From assembly GCA_019637445.1 (NCBI GenBank), contig JAHBVS010000001.1:310001-374000 (forward strand): a stretch of DNA of 64,000 bases, given 5' to 3'. Shown here in pieces: positions 1 to 8,953 of the stretch; the stretch's first letter is position 1; every line of letters begins with the position of its first letter. Source of the stretch: Gemmatimonadaceae bacterium. GTDB taxonomy: Bacteria; Gemmatimonadota; Gemmatimonadetes; Gemmatimonadales; Gemmatimonadaceae. The notes beneath the pieces were generated by a model. That model saw only the letters and a list, made by a program, of their open reading frames with translations, searched no databases and was not told the origin of the DNA. The position numbers and the translations under genes were made by a program.

Positions 1-494
1 AGCCCGTGGATCCGCGCGTAGTACGAGAGGTAGAGCTCGGTCGAGAACTTGGCGATCCCGTAGGGGCTCTCGGGATCCTTGGGATACGTCTCGACGTTTG
101 GCGGCTCCACGAAGTCGCCGTAGACGGCGCCGCCGGTGGACGCGAAGACGAACCGCGTCGCGCGACCCGACTGACGGATGGCCTCGACGAGATTCAGCGT
201 GCCCCGGATGTTGACGTCGACGTCGAAGCCGGGATCGGCCACGGACTTGCGCACGTCGATCTGCGCCGCGAGGTGGCAGACGAGGTCGAAGTTGCCGTCA
301 CGGATGAGCTCGGCGGCCTCTTCGGAGCGGATGTCGGCCCAGACGAAGCGTGCGCCGGCGGGAACCTGGTCCTGCTTACCGCTCGAGAGGTTGTCGAGCA
401 CGGTCACCGACCAGCCGGCCGCGAGCAACGCGTCCGTGACGTGCGAGCCAATGAATCCAGCACCACCGGTGACGAGGGCGTGTTTGGGAGTCAT
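1..494 (-). CDS. galE: NAD-dependent epimerase, GalE-like (3' end outside window)
   Basis: Only the N-terminal ~164 residues are inside the window. The gene starts at the ATG at 494 and runs off the left edge. The product opens with a Rossmann fold (GGAGFIGSH near residues 10-18), followed by HLAAQ, a Ser-Thr-Gly-Gly stretch (FASTGGAVYG) and the catalytic Tyr-x3-Lys as SPYGIAK. The STGG form is typical of bacterial UDP-glucose 4-epimerases, which interconvert UDP-glucose and UDP-galactose in the cytoplasm. Other extended-SDR sugar epimerases share these motifs, so the substrate is inferred. It lies 40 bases downstream of the LysM gene on the same strand and may be cotranscribed with it. Confidence 0.75.
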   Translation of the reverse strand, partial: MTPKHALVTGGAGFIGSHVTDALLAAGWSVTVLDNLSSGKQDQVPAGARFVWADIRSEEAAELIRDGNFDLVCHLAAQIDVRKSVADPGFDVDVNIRGTLNLVEAIRQSGRATRFVFASTGGAVYGDFVEPPNVETYPKDPESPYGIAKFSTELYLSYYARIHG

Positions 495-534
495 CCCTCG
501 AAGATATCCGGTGGCGCGGCCGCTTCCTACTCCG

Positions 535-1656
535 TCAGGGCATCTTCCCGGTGACGACCGCCGTCGTCCCCGCACCGACACCACCATCGGACTGGCTGAT
601 GATGATGGCGCTGGCCCCCCACTGCGTGACACGGACCACCTGCGCCACCGCGATACGCTGCGGCGCCAGTGACGCACCGGTCTCCCGGGCAGCCCGCGGC
701 CGCAGCAGGGTGAGTTGGTCGCCCGGCACCAAGCCGTCGCTGGCCCCCGCGGCGAGAATCAGCTGATGGCCGACCGGCGGTAGGACGGGGTCGCTGTAGA
801 CGTAGGCGACGCGAGTCTCGAGGCCGAACTCGACGTGCTGCGGCGTCGCGCCCTCGGCAATGACCAGCGTGTCCAGGGGCATCAGGCCGTGCGTCTCGAA
901 GACATCCTCGAACTTGTTGAGCAGCACGCCCCGAGCGACTCCATCGGCGGCGTCGGCGCTCAACCGTACGATGCCGGTGGGGACCACGACGCGTCCTTCG
1001 TTCTCAATCGTGGGGCCGTAGCGGAAGACGAGATACCGTTCGTCCTTGAGGCCTTGTGCGCCCTGAGGAGGCCGGACAATCACGGTCTCGAAGAGCTGGA
1101 TGGGTCGTTCCGTCAAGTCGACGCGCACGCCCGCCGCCTCGCTCGAGGTCTCGATCCGACCCGCGCCCTGGACCCCGTTGGCATCCCACAAGAACGGCGC
1201 CTGCATGAAGTCGCCGCTCCGAACGGCCGCGGGTGCTGAGCGTAACAGCAGCGACGTGCGCTCCCCGCGCACGACGCGATAGCGCTCAGGATTGAAGATC
1301 GTCATCGCCGGCGGCTCGGCATCCGGCATAGGGGTCGGCATAGGGGCCGTGGTGTCAGGCATCTGGGCCACCGGCGCGGCTTCATCCGGCGGGGTCCCCG
1401 GCGTCGGCATCACATCGCCATCGACCACCAGCACCTGGTCCGGATAGATCCAGTGCGGATCGGCGACCGTGCCCGTGTTGCGGCGGTAGATCTCGGGCCA
1501 CTTGAACGGGTCGCCAAGATAGGTCTGCGCGAGGTCCCAGAGGGTATCGCCGGGCTTCACGGTATGCGTCCGGCCCGTGCCCTGTGCCTCGATCGCCAGA
1601 GGCGAGAGGGCCAGGCCGAGCAGGACGGTCGCGAGGGTCGGTCGGAGGGCACGCAT
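535..1656 (-). CDS. Exported LysM-domain protein
   Basis: The protein has 373 residues. I chose the ATG at 1656 because it is followed directly by a signal peptide (residues 1-24, hydrophobic core LATVLLGLAL); the open frame runs further upstream without a credible start. A single LysM domain follows at about residues 30-80 (HTVKPGDTLWDLA, then WPEIYRRN and IYPDQVLVV), which in this family binds peptidoglycan glycan. A Pro/Met/Thr-rich linker covers roughly residues 83-115, and the remaining ~250 residues match no family I recognise. The 229-base gap before it holds the ssb terminator and an 8-bp hairpin at 1686-1706 that would lie in this gene's 5' leader. The cell-wall location is a family-based inference; the role is unknown. 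Confidence 0.75.
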   Translation of the reverse strand: MRALRPTLATVLLGLALSPLAIEAQGTGRTHTVKPGDTLWDLAQTYLGDPFKWPEIYRRNTGTVADPHWIYPDQVLVVDGDVMPTPGTPPDEAAPVAQMPDTTAPMPTPMPDAEPPAMTIFNPERYRVVRGERTSLLLRSAPAAVRSGDFMQAPFLWDANGVQGAGRIETSSEAAGVRVDLTERPIQLFETVIVRPPQGAQGLKDERYLVFRYGPTIENEGRVVVPTGIVRLSADAADGVARGVLLNKFEDVFETHGLMPLDTLVIAEGATPQHVEFGLETRVAYVYSDPVLPPVGHQLILAAGASDGLVPGDQLTLLRPRAARETGASLAPQRIAVAQVVRVTQWGASAIIISQSDGGVGAGTTAVVTGKMP

Positions 1657-1828
1657 CGGACTACTCTCGGGTGTGGGATACGGCAGCGCCCCCGGCGCGG
1701 GGGCGCGCTGGGGCGGTCTCAGGGGTGGACGACCGGACCGGCGGTGGTGCAACACGGCCCGAGGGCCACCCCAGGCCGACCGCCCCCGCGGGGCTCGTCC
1801 TTCAAATACTGAGTCGAACCGCCCCAGA

Positions 1829-1858
1829 CGGAAAGGGCGGCCCCGGATGGGGCCGCCC
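1829..1858 (-). terminator. Rho-independent terminator of ssb
   Basis: A perfect 10-bp GC stem (1835-1844 with 1849-1858) closes a 4-base loop. Read on the minus strand it is followed by TTTCCGTC. It begins 28 bases after the ssb stop, so it separates ssb from the LysM gene. Confidence 0.75.
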
Positions 1859-1885
1859 AAACCGCCGAGATAGTGAGTCGCGGGC

Positions 1886-2359
1886 TCAGAACGGCAGGTC
1901 GTCGTCCCCGTCCATCGCCTCGGGGAAGTCCGAGAAGCCGGCGTCCCCGCCCTTGCCACCGGCGGCCGCCTTGGACGGACGCGGGGCATCGAAGCCCTCG
2001 CCGCCGCCCCGGCCACCGAGGAGGAGGATCTCCCGCACGTTGATCTCGGTCACGTAGCGAGTCTGCTTGTCCTTGTCCTCGTACTGCCGGTACTCGATGC
2101 GCCCCTCGACGTAGAGCTTGTCGCCCTTCTTCACGTAGCGCTCGATGATGTCCGCCAAGCCGGTGCCGCGCGAGCCGGCGTTCCACGCCACGCACTTGTG
2201 CCACTCCGTCTTCTCCTGCTTCTCCCCCGCCTGCGAGTTCCACTGCCGGCTGGTGGCCAGCGAGAACTGCGCGACCTTGCTGCCGTTTGGCGTGGTCCGG
2301 ATCTCGGGGTCGGCGCCGAGGTTTCCGATGAGGGTGACTTTGTTCAAGCTGCGGCTCAC
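1886..2359 (-). CDS. ssb: Single-stranded DNA-binding protein
   Basis: The 157-residue product is a canonical bacterial SSB. The OB fold spans about residues 1-110, opening with LNKVTLIGNLGADPEIR and containing the aromatic strands WHKCVAWN and YVKKGDKLYVEGRIEYR. A Gly/Ala-rich linker leads to the acidic C-terminal tip DDDLPF, through which SSB recruits replication and repair partners. The start is GTG at 2359, backed by a Shine-Dalgarno AGGAGG five bases upstream. It binds ssDNA as a tetramer during replication, recombination and repair. A terminator follows, so it is probably a single-gene transcript. Confidence 0.97.
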   Translation of the reverse strand: MSRSLNKVTLIGNLGADPEIRTTPNGSKVAQFSLATSRQWNSQAGEKQEKTEWHKCVAWNAGSRGTGLADIIERYVKKGDKLYVEGRIEYRQYEDKDKQTRYVTEINVREILLLGGRGGGEGFDAPRPSKAAAGGKGGDAGFSDFPEAMDGDDDLPF

Positions 2360-2474
2360 AAGGCCTCCTGGTATGGGTCAGTCCGCGCCGGCAGTCTAGG
2401 GGCGGCGCGACCGAGCGCTGGTATCGTGGTGTTCCACTCCAAAGCTAATCCCTGCGGCCAGCGCGGTCAGCGGG

Positions 2475-2936
2475 TTACTGGAGGCTCCGACGCATCAGCA
2501 CCGCATCCTCGGTGGGATGCTGGTAGTAGGCCCGCCGCCGACCGACGACGTCGAATCCGCGCGACCGGTACAGGGCCTGCGCCGCCTCATTGCTGGCTCG
2601 CACCTCGAGATAGATCGCGAGCGTCGCGTGGGCCTGGGCGAACGCCAGCAGGTCGTCGAGCAACGCCGCGGCGATGCGTTGTCGCCTGAAGGCGGTCGCG
2701 ACCGCGAGGTTCGCCAACTCGGCTTCGTCAGCGACGTGCCAGGACACGCTGTACCCCTGCACGGCACCATCGACCACGGCGACACGGAGCCGAGCCGTGG
2801 TCGAGCGCAGGACCTCTCGGAAGCTCTCCGCGCTCCAGGGATCCGAGAAGCTCGCGCGCTCGAGCGCGACGAGGGCCGGGACATCCGCCGCCGTGGCATC
2901 GCGCAGCTGCGGTGCGGAAGCCGATTCGCGGGTCAC
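2475..2936 (-). CDS. rimI: Ribosomal protein S18 alanine N-acetyltransferase-like GNAT
   Basis: A 153-residue GNAT acetyltransferase. The GTG at 2936 is preferred because it overlaps the tsaB stop as GTGA; a longer start inside tsaB adds only low-complexity sequence. Family features include the N-terminal RDATAADVPALVALERASF, the substrate region DPWSAESF typical of RimI, and YRSRGFDVVGRRRAYY near the C-terminus. RimI acetylates the N-terminal alanine of ribosomal protein S18 using acetyl-CoA. The acetyl-CoA loop reads RRQRIAAALL where the family normally has RRxGIGxALL, so a Gly is replaced by Arg. Clustering with tsaB and tsaE is the usual arrangement and supports the assignment, but the exact substrate is inferred. 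Confidence 0.85.
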   Translation of the reverse strand: MTRESASAPQLRDATAADVPALVALERASFSDPWSAESFREVLRSTTARLRVAVVDGAVQGYSVSWHVADEAELANLAVATAFRRQRIAAALLDDLLAFAQAHATLAIYLEVRASNEAAQALYRSRGFDVVGRRRAYYQHPTEDAVLMRRSLQ

Positions 2937-3595
2937 AGCAGCAGGCGCCCGTGCGCCGCTTCCCATTTCACCTGCGCCTCGGCCAAGCGGCCATACACAG
3001 GTTCCCAAGCGGCCAGATCCACCGGCCCGGCCGCGAGCGTAAGCGCACCAGCACGCAGTAGTCCCCGCGCGTGCGGTGCAGCCTGCAGTTCGGCGTCGGG
3101 TCCTATCGGCGAGGCGACAAGCGCTTCAGCCCTGGCCGCGACTTCGCCGGCCGGCGCGAGCCCGAGGGATTCCACGCGCTCAAGCTGCCCATCCCCCGCC
3201 ACCGTGACCAAGGCGAGGTACCGGTCGCCGCGCATGGCGTCGAGCGTGGCGAGCCATCGCCCGCCCTGCGCCGTCCGCGGGTCCGCCGCGACGATGAGCG
3301 CCAAGGATGGCACGGCGAACAGCGGGCGATCGAGCCCCTGCGCGAACCCCTTCGCGGCGGCTCCGACGACACGCAACGACGTGAAGCTGCCGGGTCCGGC
3401 GCCGCACACGATGCGTGTGAGCGCTGCCGGTTCGACGCCCGCGTCAGCGAGCGCCGCGATGACCGCCGGCAGGAAACGCTCCTCGCGCTCGCTGCGCATC
3501 GTCACGCGACGTTCGGCGAGCAGGGCGCCGTCACGGATGACCGCAATCGTTCCCTCTCCAACGGCGGCGTCCAGCGCGAGGCTCAGTCCGTCCAC
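2933..3595 (-). CDS. tsaB: tRNA threonylcarbamoyladenosine biosynthesis protein TsaB
   Basis: A 220-residue member of the ASKHA/Gcp-like family. It has the N-terminal strand LALDAAVGEGTIAVIRDG and the TsaB signature GAGPGSFTSLRVVGAAAKGFAQGL around residues 66-89. TsaB is the dimerisation platform for TsaD in the complex that transfers threonylcarbamoyl to A37 of ANN-decoding tRNAs. The GTG start at 3595 lies inside the end of tsaE (13-base overlap), and the 3' end overlaps rimI by 4 bases. TsaE, TsaB and RimI therefore appear translationally coupled. TsaD and TsaC are not in the window. Confidence 0.95.
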   Translation of the reverse strand: MDGLSLALDAAVGEGTIAVIRDGALLAERRVTMRSEREERFLPAVIAALADAGVEPAALTRIVCGAGPGSFTSLRVVGAAAKGFAQGLDRPLFAVPSLALIVAADPRTAQGGRWLATLDAMRGDRYLALVTVAGDGQLERVESLGLAPAGEVAARAEALVASPIGPDAELQAAPHARGLLRAGALTLAAGPVDLAAWEPVYGRLAEAQVKWEAAHGRLLL

Positions 3596-4002
3596 GAGAG
3601 ACTCCTGACGTCAACGCGCCCCTGGACATGCTCGAGCCTCAGCGCGCGTGCGTCGGCGGGCAGCGCATCTGCCGCGCGTTCCGGCCACTCGATGAGGACA
3701 ACGTCACCCGACGCGAGGATGTCATCCCAGCCCAGTTGGGCGAGCTGGCCCGCGTCGCGGAGCCGGTAGAGATCGAGATGCCAGACCGTCCCCCGCGCCG
3801 AGCCGTACTCGTGCACCAGCGCATAGGTCGGGCTCGTGACGTCCTCGGTGACACCGAGGCCAGCCGCGATGGCTTGCGTCAGCGTCGTCTTGCCCGCCCC
3901 GAGGTCGCCGGAGAGCGCCACGACCGCCGGCGCGCGCAGCATGGCACCGTAGGCCTCGCCCCAGGCACGCAGCGCCGATTCGTCCAGCTCAGCGCGTGGC
4001 AC
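3583..4002 (-). CDS. tsaE: tRNA threonylcarbamoyladenosine biosynthesis ATPase TsaE
   Basis: The 139-residue product has the expected length and architecture for TsaE. It has a Walker A loop GDLGAGKTT at residues 32-40, the [11 protein letters not shown] motif, the DLYRL segment and the Walker B-like VVLIEWPER. TsaE is the small P-loop ATPase that regenerates the TsaBD complex during t6A tRNA modification. Translation starts at GTG 4002, 17 bases after the uvrB stop, so uvrB-tsaE-tsaB-rimI read as one minus-strand operon. Confidence 0.95.
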   Translation of the reverse strand: MPRAELDESALRAWGEAYGAMLRAPAVVALSGDLGAGKTTLTQAIAAGLGVTEDVTSPTYALVHEYGSARGTVWHLDLYRLRDAGQLAQLGWDDILASGDVVLIEWPERAADALPADARALRLEHVQGRVDVRSLSWTD

Positions 4003-4019
4003 GCCGCGCCCCGAGGCGA

Positions 4020-6071
4020 TCAGCGCTTCGCACGCGCGGCCCGCGGCGAGCTGTCCCCCATCGCCGCCTTCAGATCGAAGAGCTCGTCACGCAGACGCGC
4101 CGCCGTCTCGAAGTCGAGATTCTTGGCCGCCGTGCGCATCTCCTCCTCCAGCCGCTGCACAAGGCCGGGCAGGTCGTCCGTGCCGTAGGCGCGCTGGGCC
4201 TCCGCCACCTTCTTCTGCTTCTTGCCACGGCGGCGGTCGCTCTCGCGCTCCTCCGTGCCCTCGCGCGCATCGGCCACGCGCGTGCTGAAGCGTACTTGGT
4301 CATGCGACTTGCGCACGCCGGCCGGGACGATGCCGTGCGCCTTGTTGTGCTCCTCCTGCACCGCGCGGCGCCGCGAGGTCTCGTCGAGGCAGCGCTGCAT
4401 CGAGCCCGTGACCTTGTCGGCGTAGAAGATCGCCCTGCCCTCGACGTGCCGCGCCGCGCGGCCCACGGTCTGGATCAGCGAACGGTCGGAGCGGAGGAAG
4501 CCCTCTTGGTCCGCGTCGAGGATGGCCACCAACGAGACTTCGGGGAGATCCAGTCCCTCTCGCAGCAGGTTGATGCCGATGAGCACGTCGAACTCGCCGA
4601 GGCGCAGGCCGCGGACGATCTCCATCCGCTCGATGGCATCGATGTCGGCGTGCATGTAGCGCACCCGCACCCCGACCTGCGCGAGATAGTCCGTCAGATC
4701 CTCGGCCATGCGCTTGGTCAGCGTGGTGACCAATACTCGCTCGCCCTTTCGTTCGCGCAGCCGAATCTCGTGCAGCAGGTCGTCCACCTGTCCCTTCACC
4801 GGTCGGATCTCGATCACCGGATCCAGCAGGCCCGTAGGGCGAATCACCTGCTCGACGACCACGCCCTCGGAGAGCTTGAGCTCCAGCTCGCCCGGCGTGG
4901 CGCTGACCATCACCGCGCGCGGCGTGAGGGCGAGAAACTCGTCGAACATCAGCGGGCGGTTGTCCAGCGCGCTGGGCAGGCGGAAGCCATACTCGACCAG
5001 CGTCGTCTTGCGGGCGCGGTCGCCATTGAACATCCCACCGATCTGCGGCAGCGTCACGTGCGACTCGTCCACGATGACGAGGAAGTCGTCGGGGAAGTAG
5101 TCAAAGAGCACGGCCGGCCGCGCGCCAGGCTCGCGGCCGGCGATGATGCGCGAATAGTTCTCGATGCCGGGACAGGTGCCGATCTCCAGGAGCATCTCGA
5201 TGTCGAAATTCGTGCGGCTCTCCAGCCGCTGCGCCTCGAGCAGCTTGCCGGCCTCCTTCAGCGCCGCCAGCCGCTCCACCAACTCGGCGCGAATCTCCTT
5301 CACTGCGCGCTCGATCGTCGGGCGCGTGGTCACGAAGTGCTTGGCCGGATACACCGCCGTGCGCTGCAGCGGCGTGATGGTCTGGCCGGTCAGCGGATCG
5401 ATCTTGCTGATGCGCTCGATCTCGTCGCCGAACATCTCGATGCGCACGGCCTGCTCCTCGTAGGCCGGCAGGATCTCCACCGTGTCGCCGCGCACGCGGA
5501 AGGTGCCGCGCTCGAACGAGGCATCGTTGCGGCCGTATTGGATGGCCACCAGCGCCTTGAGGATCTTGTCGCGCGGGATCTGCTGGCCGACGTGGAGCTG
5601 GACCATCGAGGCGCGATAGGTCTCCGGATCGCCGAGGCCGTAGATCGCCGACACCGTGGCGACGATGATGACGTCATCGCGCTCCATCAGCGACGACGTC
5701 GCACGCAACCGCAGCCGATCGATATCCTCGTTGATCGACGCGTCCTTCTCGATGTACGTGTCCGAGCTGGGGACGTAGGCCTCGGGCTGGTAGTAGTCGT
5801 AGTACGAGATGAAGTACTCGACGGCGTTGTTCGGGAAGAAGCCCTTGAGCTCGCCGTAGAGCTGCGCCGCCAACGTCTTGTTGTGCGACAGCACCAACGC
5901 CGGCTTGCCGAACTGCTGGATGACATTGGCCATCGTCATCGTCTTGCCGGAGCCGGTGACGCCCAGCAGCGTCTGGAAGCGGTCACCGCGCGCGAGGCCG
6001 GCGACCAACTCGCCGATGGCGCGCGGTTGGTCGCCCGCCGGCTGGAAGGGCGCCTGGAGCGAGTAGGTCAC
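4020..6071 (-). CDS. uvrB: UvrABC excinuclease subunit B
   Basis: This 683-residue protein is full length for UvrB, the DNA damage-verification helicase of nucleotide excision repair. It shows the Walker A GVTGSGKT at residues 37-44, the beta-hairpin region rich in Tyr ([16 protein letters not shown]), helicase motifs such as [30 protein letters not shown] and [14 protein letters not shown], and a C-terminal UVR domain ([19 protein letters not shown]) that contacts UvrC. The start is the GTG at 6071, directly followed by the conserved FQPAGDQP motif. It is the first gene of the uvrB-tsaE-tsaB-rimI series. Confidence 0.98.
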   Translation of the reverse strand: MTYSLQAPFQPAGDQPRAIGELVAGLARGDRFQTLLGVTGSGKTMTMANVIQQFGKPALVLSHNKTLAAQLYGELKGFFPNNAVEYFISYYDYYQPEAYVPSSDTYIEKDASINEDIDRLRLRATSSLMERDDVIIVATVSAIYGLGDPETYRASMVQLHVGQQIPRDKILKALVAIQYGRNDASFERGTFRVRGDTVEILPAYEEQAVRIEMFGDEIERISKIDPLTGQTITPLQRTAVYPAKHFVTTRPTIERAVKEIRAELVERLAALKEAGKLLEAQRLESRTNFDIEMLLEIGTCPGIENYSRIIAGREPGARPAVLFDYFPDDFLVIVDESHVTLPQIGGMFNGDRARKTTLVEYGFRLPSALDNRPLMFDEFLALTPRAVMVSATPGELELKLSEGVVVEQVIRPTGLLDPVIEIRPVKGQVDDLLHEIRLRERKGERVLVTTLTKRMAEDLTDYLAQVGVRVRYMHADIDAIERMEIVRGLRLGEFDVLIGINLLREGLDLPEVSLVAILDADQEGFLRSDRSLIQTVGRAARHVEGRAIFYADKVTGSMQRCLDETSRRRAVQEEHNKAHGIVPAGVRKSHDQVRFSTRVADAREGTEERESDRRRGKKQKKVAEAQRAYGTDDLPGLVQRLEEEMRTAAKNLDFETAARLRDELFDLKAAMGDSSPRAARAKR

Positions 6072-6087
6072 GGGCCGCGCGTGGGCG

Positions 6088-6531
6088 CTACATCCCGGGG
6101 AACAGGGCGCGCTGCCAGGGAATGCCCCAGAGCACCAGCGCCATCGTGATGCCCGAGAAGATCAGCGCCAGGCGGTGCCGCGCCGCGTCTGTCGCGGCGT
6201 TCTTGGCGACGAGGCTCCCCACCGTCATCAGGATGGCAGCGATCACCATCACCGTCGGGTGCTCGATGACGACCTTTCGCGTCGCGGCATCGGCCATCAC
6301 GGCGGCCATGTCACGCATCGCCGCCTTGACGGTCGGGCTGAAGAGGAAGAGCAGGAGCCCGAGCAGCAGCTGCAGGTGGAGCGCGCCCATGAACATCGCC
6401 GTGAACTTCCGTGTGGCGGCGTAGGGGCGGTCGCCCGAGAGTCCCTGGAACGCGCGCAGCACGGCGAGCACGCCGAGCGCGAGGACGATCCAGCGAACCA
6501 GGTTGTGCGAGTGGAGGATGGCGGCGTGCAT
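6088..6531 (-). CDS. Small four-helix integral membrane protein
   Basis: A 147-residue membrane protein read from ATG 6531; the open frame upstream is an Arg-rich shadow. Four hydrophobic segments are visible at about residues 10-28, 46-66, 86-106 and 116-136, with conserved-looking polar residues around them (HSHNLVRW near the start, [26 protein letters not shown]). I recall similar four-helix proteins in Bacteroidetes and related phyla, often loosely annotated as cytochrome b-like because of the spaced His residues, but no function is established. It lies 16 bases upstream of uvrB on the same strand. Haem binding would be a guess. Confidence 0.7.
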   Translation of the reverse strand: MHAAILHSHNLVRWIVLALGVLAVLRAFQGLSGDRPYAATRKFTAMFMGALHLQLLLGLLLFLFSPTVKAAMRDMAAVMADAATRKVVIEHPTVMVIAAILMTVGSLVAKNAATDAARHRLALIFSGITMALVLWGIPWQRALFPGM

Positions 6532-6667
6532 GGCGGACCGGAGAAGTGGAGGGACGGGCGAACTCGGAAGATACGATGCGTGGGAGCCCGCATAGGATTC
6601 CCTGCTCGCTGCCACCCGGCCTCGCAGTTGCCGCCGTGTGCCCGCCAAGCGGGCCCGGCGCCCGCGC

Positions 6668-8857
6668 CTAGCCCTCCTCCGCCCCCAGCCGCTCGCGTCG
6701 AGCCACCTCACTCACGCCCTTCACCCGGCGCGCCGTCTTGATGATGCGCTCCAAGTGCGCGAGGTTTTCGACCTCGACCAGCGCGGAACCGGACACGCGG
6801 CCGTCGATGGTCTTGAGTTCGAGCGAGCGGATGTCCGTCCCCGTGCCGCTCACCGCGGCGGCGAGGTCTGCGTAGAGCCCGCGTCGGTCCGTGCCCTCGA
6901 TCGAGAGCCGGATCACGAAGCGCTCGCCGGCCGTCTCCTGCCAGTCGATCTCCAGCCGCCGCTCGGGCTCGTGGCCGAGGTGCAGCAGGTTCGGGCAGTC
7001 CTGACGATGGATGCTCACGCCGCGCCCACGCGTCACGTAGCCCACGACCTTGTCGCCCGGCACCGGCTGGCAGCACTGCGCGTAGCGCACGAGCAGGCCG
7101 TCGGCGCCCTGGATCTTGAGGCCGCGCGAGGTCCCCGGGCGCCGCATGCGATCGATAAGCCGCTCAAGCGGACTCGGCTTGAGGACCGCGGCCTCGCTCT
7201 CGTCGAGGTCCGGGTAGATGGCCTTGAGCAACTGCGTGACGGTGATGTCACCCTGGCCGATGCTCGCGTAGATATGCTCGGCGTTCGCCAGCTTTAGCTC
7301 ACTGGCGCCACGCGCCAGTTCCGCGTCGGTGAGCTTCGCGTGCTTGCGGCGGCGCAGCTCGCGGTCGAGGATCTCCTGCCCGACCGTGACAAAGGTCTTC
7401 TGTTCCTCCGAGCGCAGCCACTGGCGGATACGATGTCGCGCCCGGCCCGTGCGCACATGGGAGAGCCAGTCGCGGCTTGGCCGCGCGTTCGGCGACCGGA
7501 TGATCTCGACCGTCTCCGAGTTCCGCAGCTCGCGCGACAGCGGGACGATGCGCCCGTTCACCCGCGCGCCCTGCGTGTGCAGACCCACCTGCGTGTGCAC
7601 TGCGAAGGCGAAGTCGAGCGGCGTCGCCCCCTTGGGCAGCTGGATCACGTCGCCGTTCGGCGTGAAGACGAAGATCTCGTCTTGGTACAGGTCCAGCTTG
7701 AGGAACTCGAGGAACTGGTCCGGCGTCTCGGCGTCCAGCTGCAGTTCCAGCACCTGGCGGAACCAAGCCAGATGTCGGTCGAGGTCGCGCTTGCCGCCCT
7801 TCTCGCCCTCCTTGTACAGCCAATGCGCCGCGATGCCGTACTCTGCCGTGCGGTGCATCTCGCGCGTGCGGATCTGGATCTCGAACAGCGTGCCGCGCGG
7901 TCCAAAGACCGTCGTGTGCAGCGACTGGTAGCCGTTGGACTTGGGGCTGGCGATGTAGTCCTTGATGCGCTCCTGCAGCGGCGTCCAGGCCCCGTGGATG
8001 ACGCCCAGCGCGTGGTAGCACTCCGGGACGTTCTCGACGAGCACGCGGATGGCGTAGAGGTCGTAGATCTCCTCGTACGGCTTGACGCGCTTCTCCATCT
8101 TCTTGTGGATGGACCACAGATGCTTCGGGCGGCCGCTGACTTCCAGCAGCTTCACGTCCGCCTCGCGCAGGCGGCGTTCGAGGGGTTCGGCCAGCTCGGT
8201 GGTCAGCGCGTCACGATCGGCCCGCGTCTGGGCGACCATCTTGGCCAACGCACGGTAGTCGTCCGTCTCCAGCCACTTGAAGGCCAGGTCCTCGAGCTCG
8301 GCCTTCATCGAGGCGAGGCCGAAGCGATGCGCCATCGGCGCGTAGAGGTCGCGCGTCTCCAGCGCGATGCGCGCGCGCTTGTCCTCCGGCATCCACTCCA
8401 GCGTGCGCATGTTGTGCAGGCGGTCCGCCAACTTCACGAGGATCACGCGCACATCCTTGGCCACGGAGAGCAGCAGCTTGCGATAGCTCTCCACCTGCCG
8501 CTCCTCGCGCGAGAGCATCGGCAGGTGCCCGATCTTGGTCAGCCCATCGACGATCTGCGCGATCTCGCGCCCGAACTCGCGCTCCACGTCCTCGACCGAG
8601 TACGCCGTGTCCTCGACGACATCGTGGATCAGCCCGCTGGCCACGGTGGTGGAGTCGAGTTGCAGGTCGGCGAGGATCTTCGCGACCTCGACGCAGTGGG
8701 TGACGTAGGGGTCCCCGTTCCGCCGCGTCTGCCCGCTATGCGCCTTCTCGGAAAACCGGTACGCGCGCGCCAACAGGTCCACGTCGAGACGCCCGGCAAC
8801 GCCGGGGTCCGCGAGGTCCCAGTTGGGGATGATGTCGGCGAGTACGGGGGCAGTCAC
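6668..8857 (-). CDS. rel: Bifunctional (p)ppGpp synthetase/hydrolase Rel
   Basis: A long RelA/SpoT homologue. Domains in order: an HD hydrolase domain (H78-D79 in GLIHDVVEDT plus KLADRLHNMRTL), a synthetase domain (KKMEKRVKPYEEIYDLYAIRVLV, SPKSNGYQSLHTTVFGP), a TGS domain (VFTPNGDVIQLPKGATPLDFAFAVH, shown in two parts here) and a C-terminal ACT domain (RLSIEGTDRRGLYADL). The intact HD residues indicate hydrolase as well as synthetase activity, so it should both make and degrade the stringent-response alarmone. I place the start at GTG 8857 (729 residues) because a sigma-70-like promoter sits at 8886-8914. An upstream in-frame GTG at 8923 would place the promoter inside the coding region. Confidence 0.93.
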   Translation of the reverse strand: MTAPVLADIIPNWDLADPGVAGRLDVDLLARAYRFSEKAHSGQTRRNGDPYVTHCVEVAKILADLQLDSTTVASGLIHDVVEDTAYSVEDVEREFGREIAQIVDGLTKIGHLPMLSREERQVESYRKLLLSVAKDVRVILVKLADRLHNMRTLEWMPEDKRARIALETRDLYAPMAHRFGLASMKAELEDLAFKWLETDDYRALAKMVAQTRADRDALTTELAEPLERRLREADVKLLEVSGRPKHLWSIHKKMEKRVKPYEEIYDLYAIRVLVENVPECYHALGVIHGAWTPLQERIKDYIASPKSNGYQSLHTTVFGPRGTLFEIQIRTREMHRTAEYGIAAHWLYKEGEKGGKRDLDRHLAWFRQVLELQLDAETPDQFLEFLKLDLYQDEIFVFTPNGDVIQLPKGATPLDFAFAVHTQVGLHTQGARVNGRIVPLSRELRNSETVEIIRSPNARPSRDWLSHVRTGRARHRIRQWLRSEEQKTFVTVGQEILDRELRRRKHAKLTDAELARGASELKLANAEHIYASIGQGDITVTQLLKAIYPDLDESEAAVLKPSPLERLIDRMRRPGTSRGLKIQGADGLLVRYAQCCQPVPGDKVVGYVTRGRGVSIHRQDCPNLLHLGHEPERRLEIDWQETAGERFVIRLSIEGTDRRGLYADLAAAVSGTGTDIRSLELKTIDGRVSGSALVEVENLAHLERIIKTARRVKGVSEVARRERLGAEEG

Positions 8858-8885
8858 GGCAGGCGAGTGGAGAGGGCTCACTCGG

Positions 8886-8914
8886 TATATGCCGGATGGA
8901 GGGAGGAGATTCAA
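8886..8914 (-). promoter_or_regulatory. Candidate sigma-70 promoter of rel
   Basis: On the minus strand TTGAAT (8909-8914) is separated by exactly 17 bases from CATATA (8886-8891). Transcription would start about 22 bases before the GTG at 8857. This choice of promoter also decides the rel start codon. Confidence 0.55.
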
Positions 8915-8953
8915 GCTCCCCACCGCCGCCCCGCCGCCGCCCCGCCGCGGCGG

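Noticed and set aside
6-554. Plus-strand open frame over the left edge
   Set aside because: It is antisense to the GalE-like epimerase, whose motifs are clear on the minus strand.
8858-8923. Longer rel start at GTG 8923
   Set aside because: It would place the TTGAAT-17-CATATA promoter inside the gene and adds residues without family similarity; not fully excluded.
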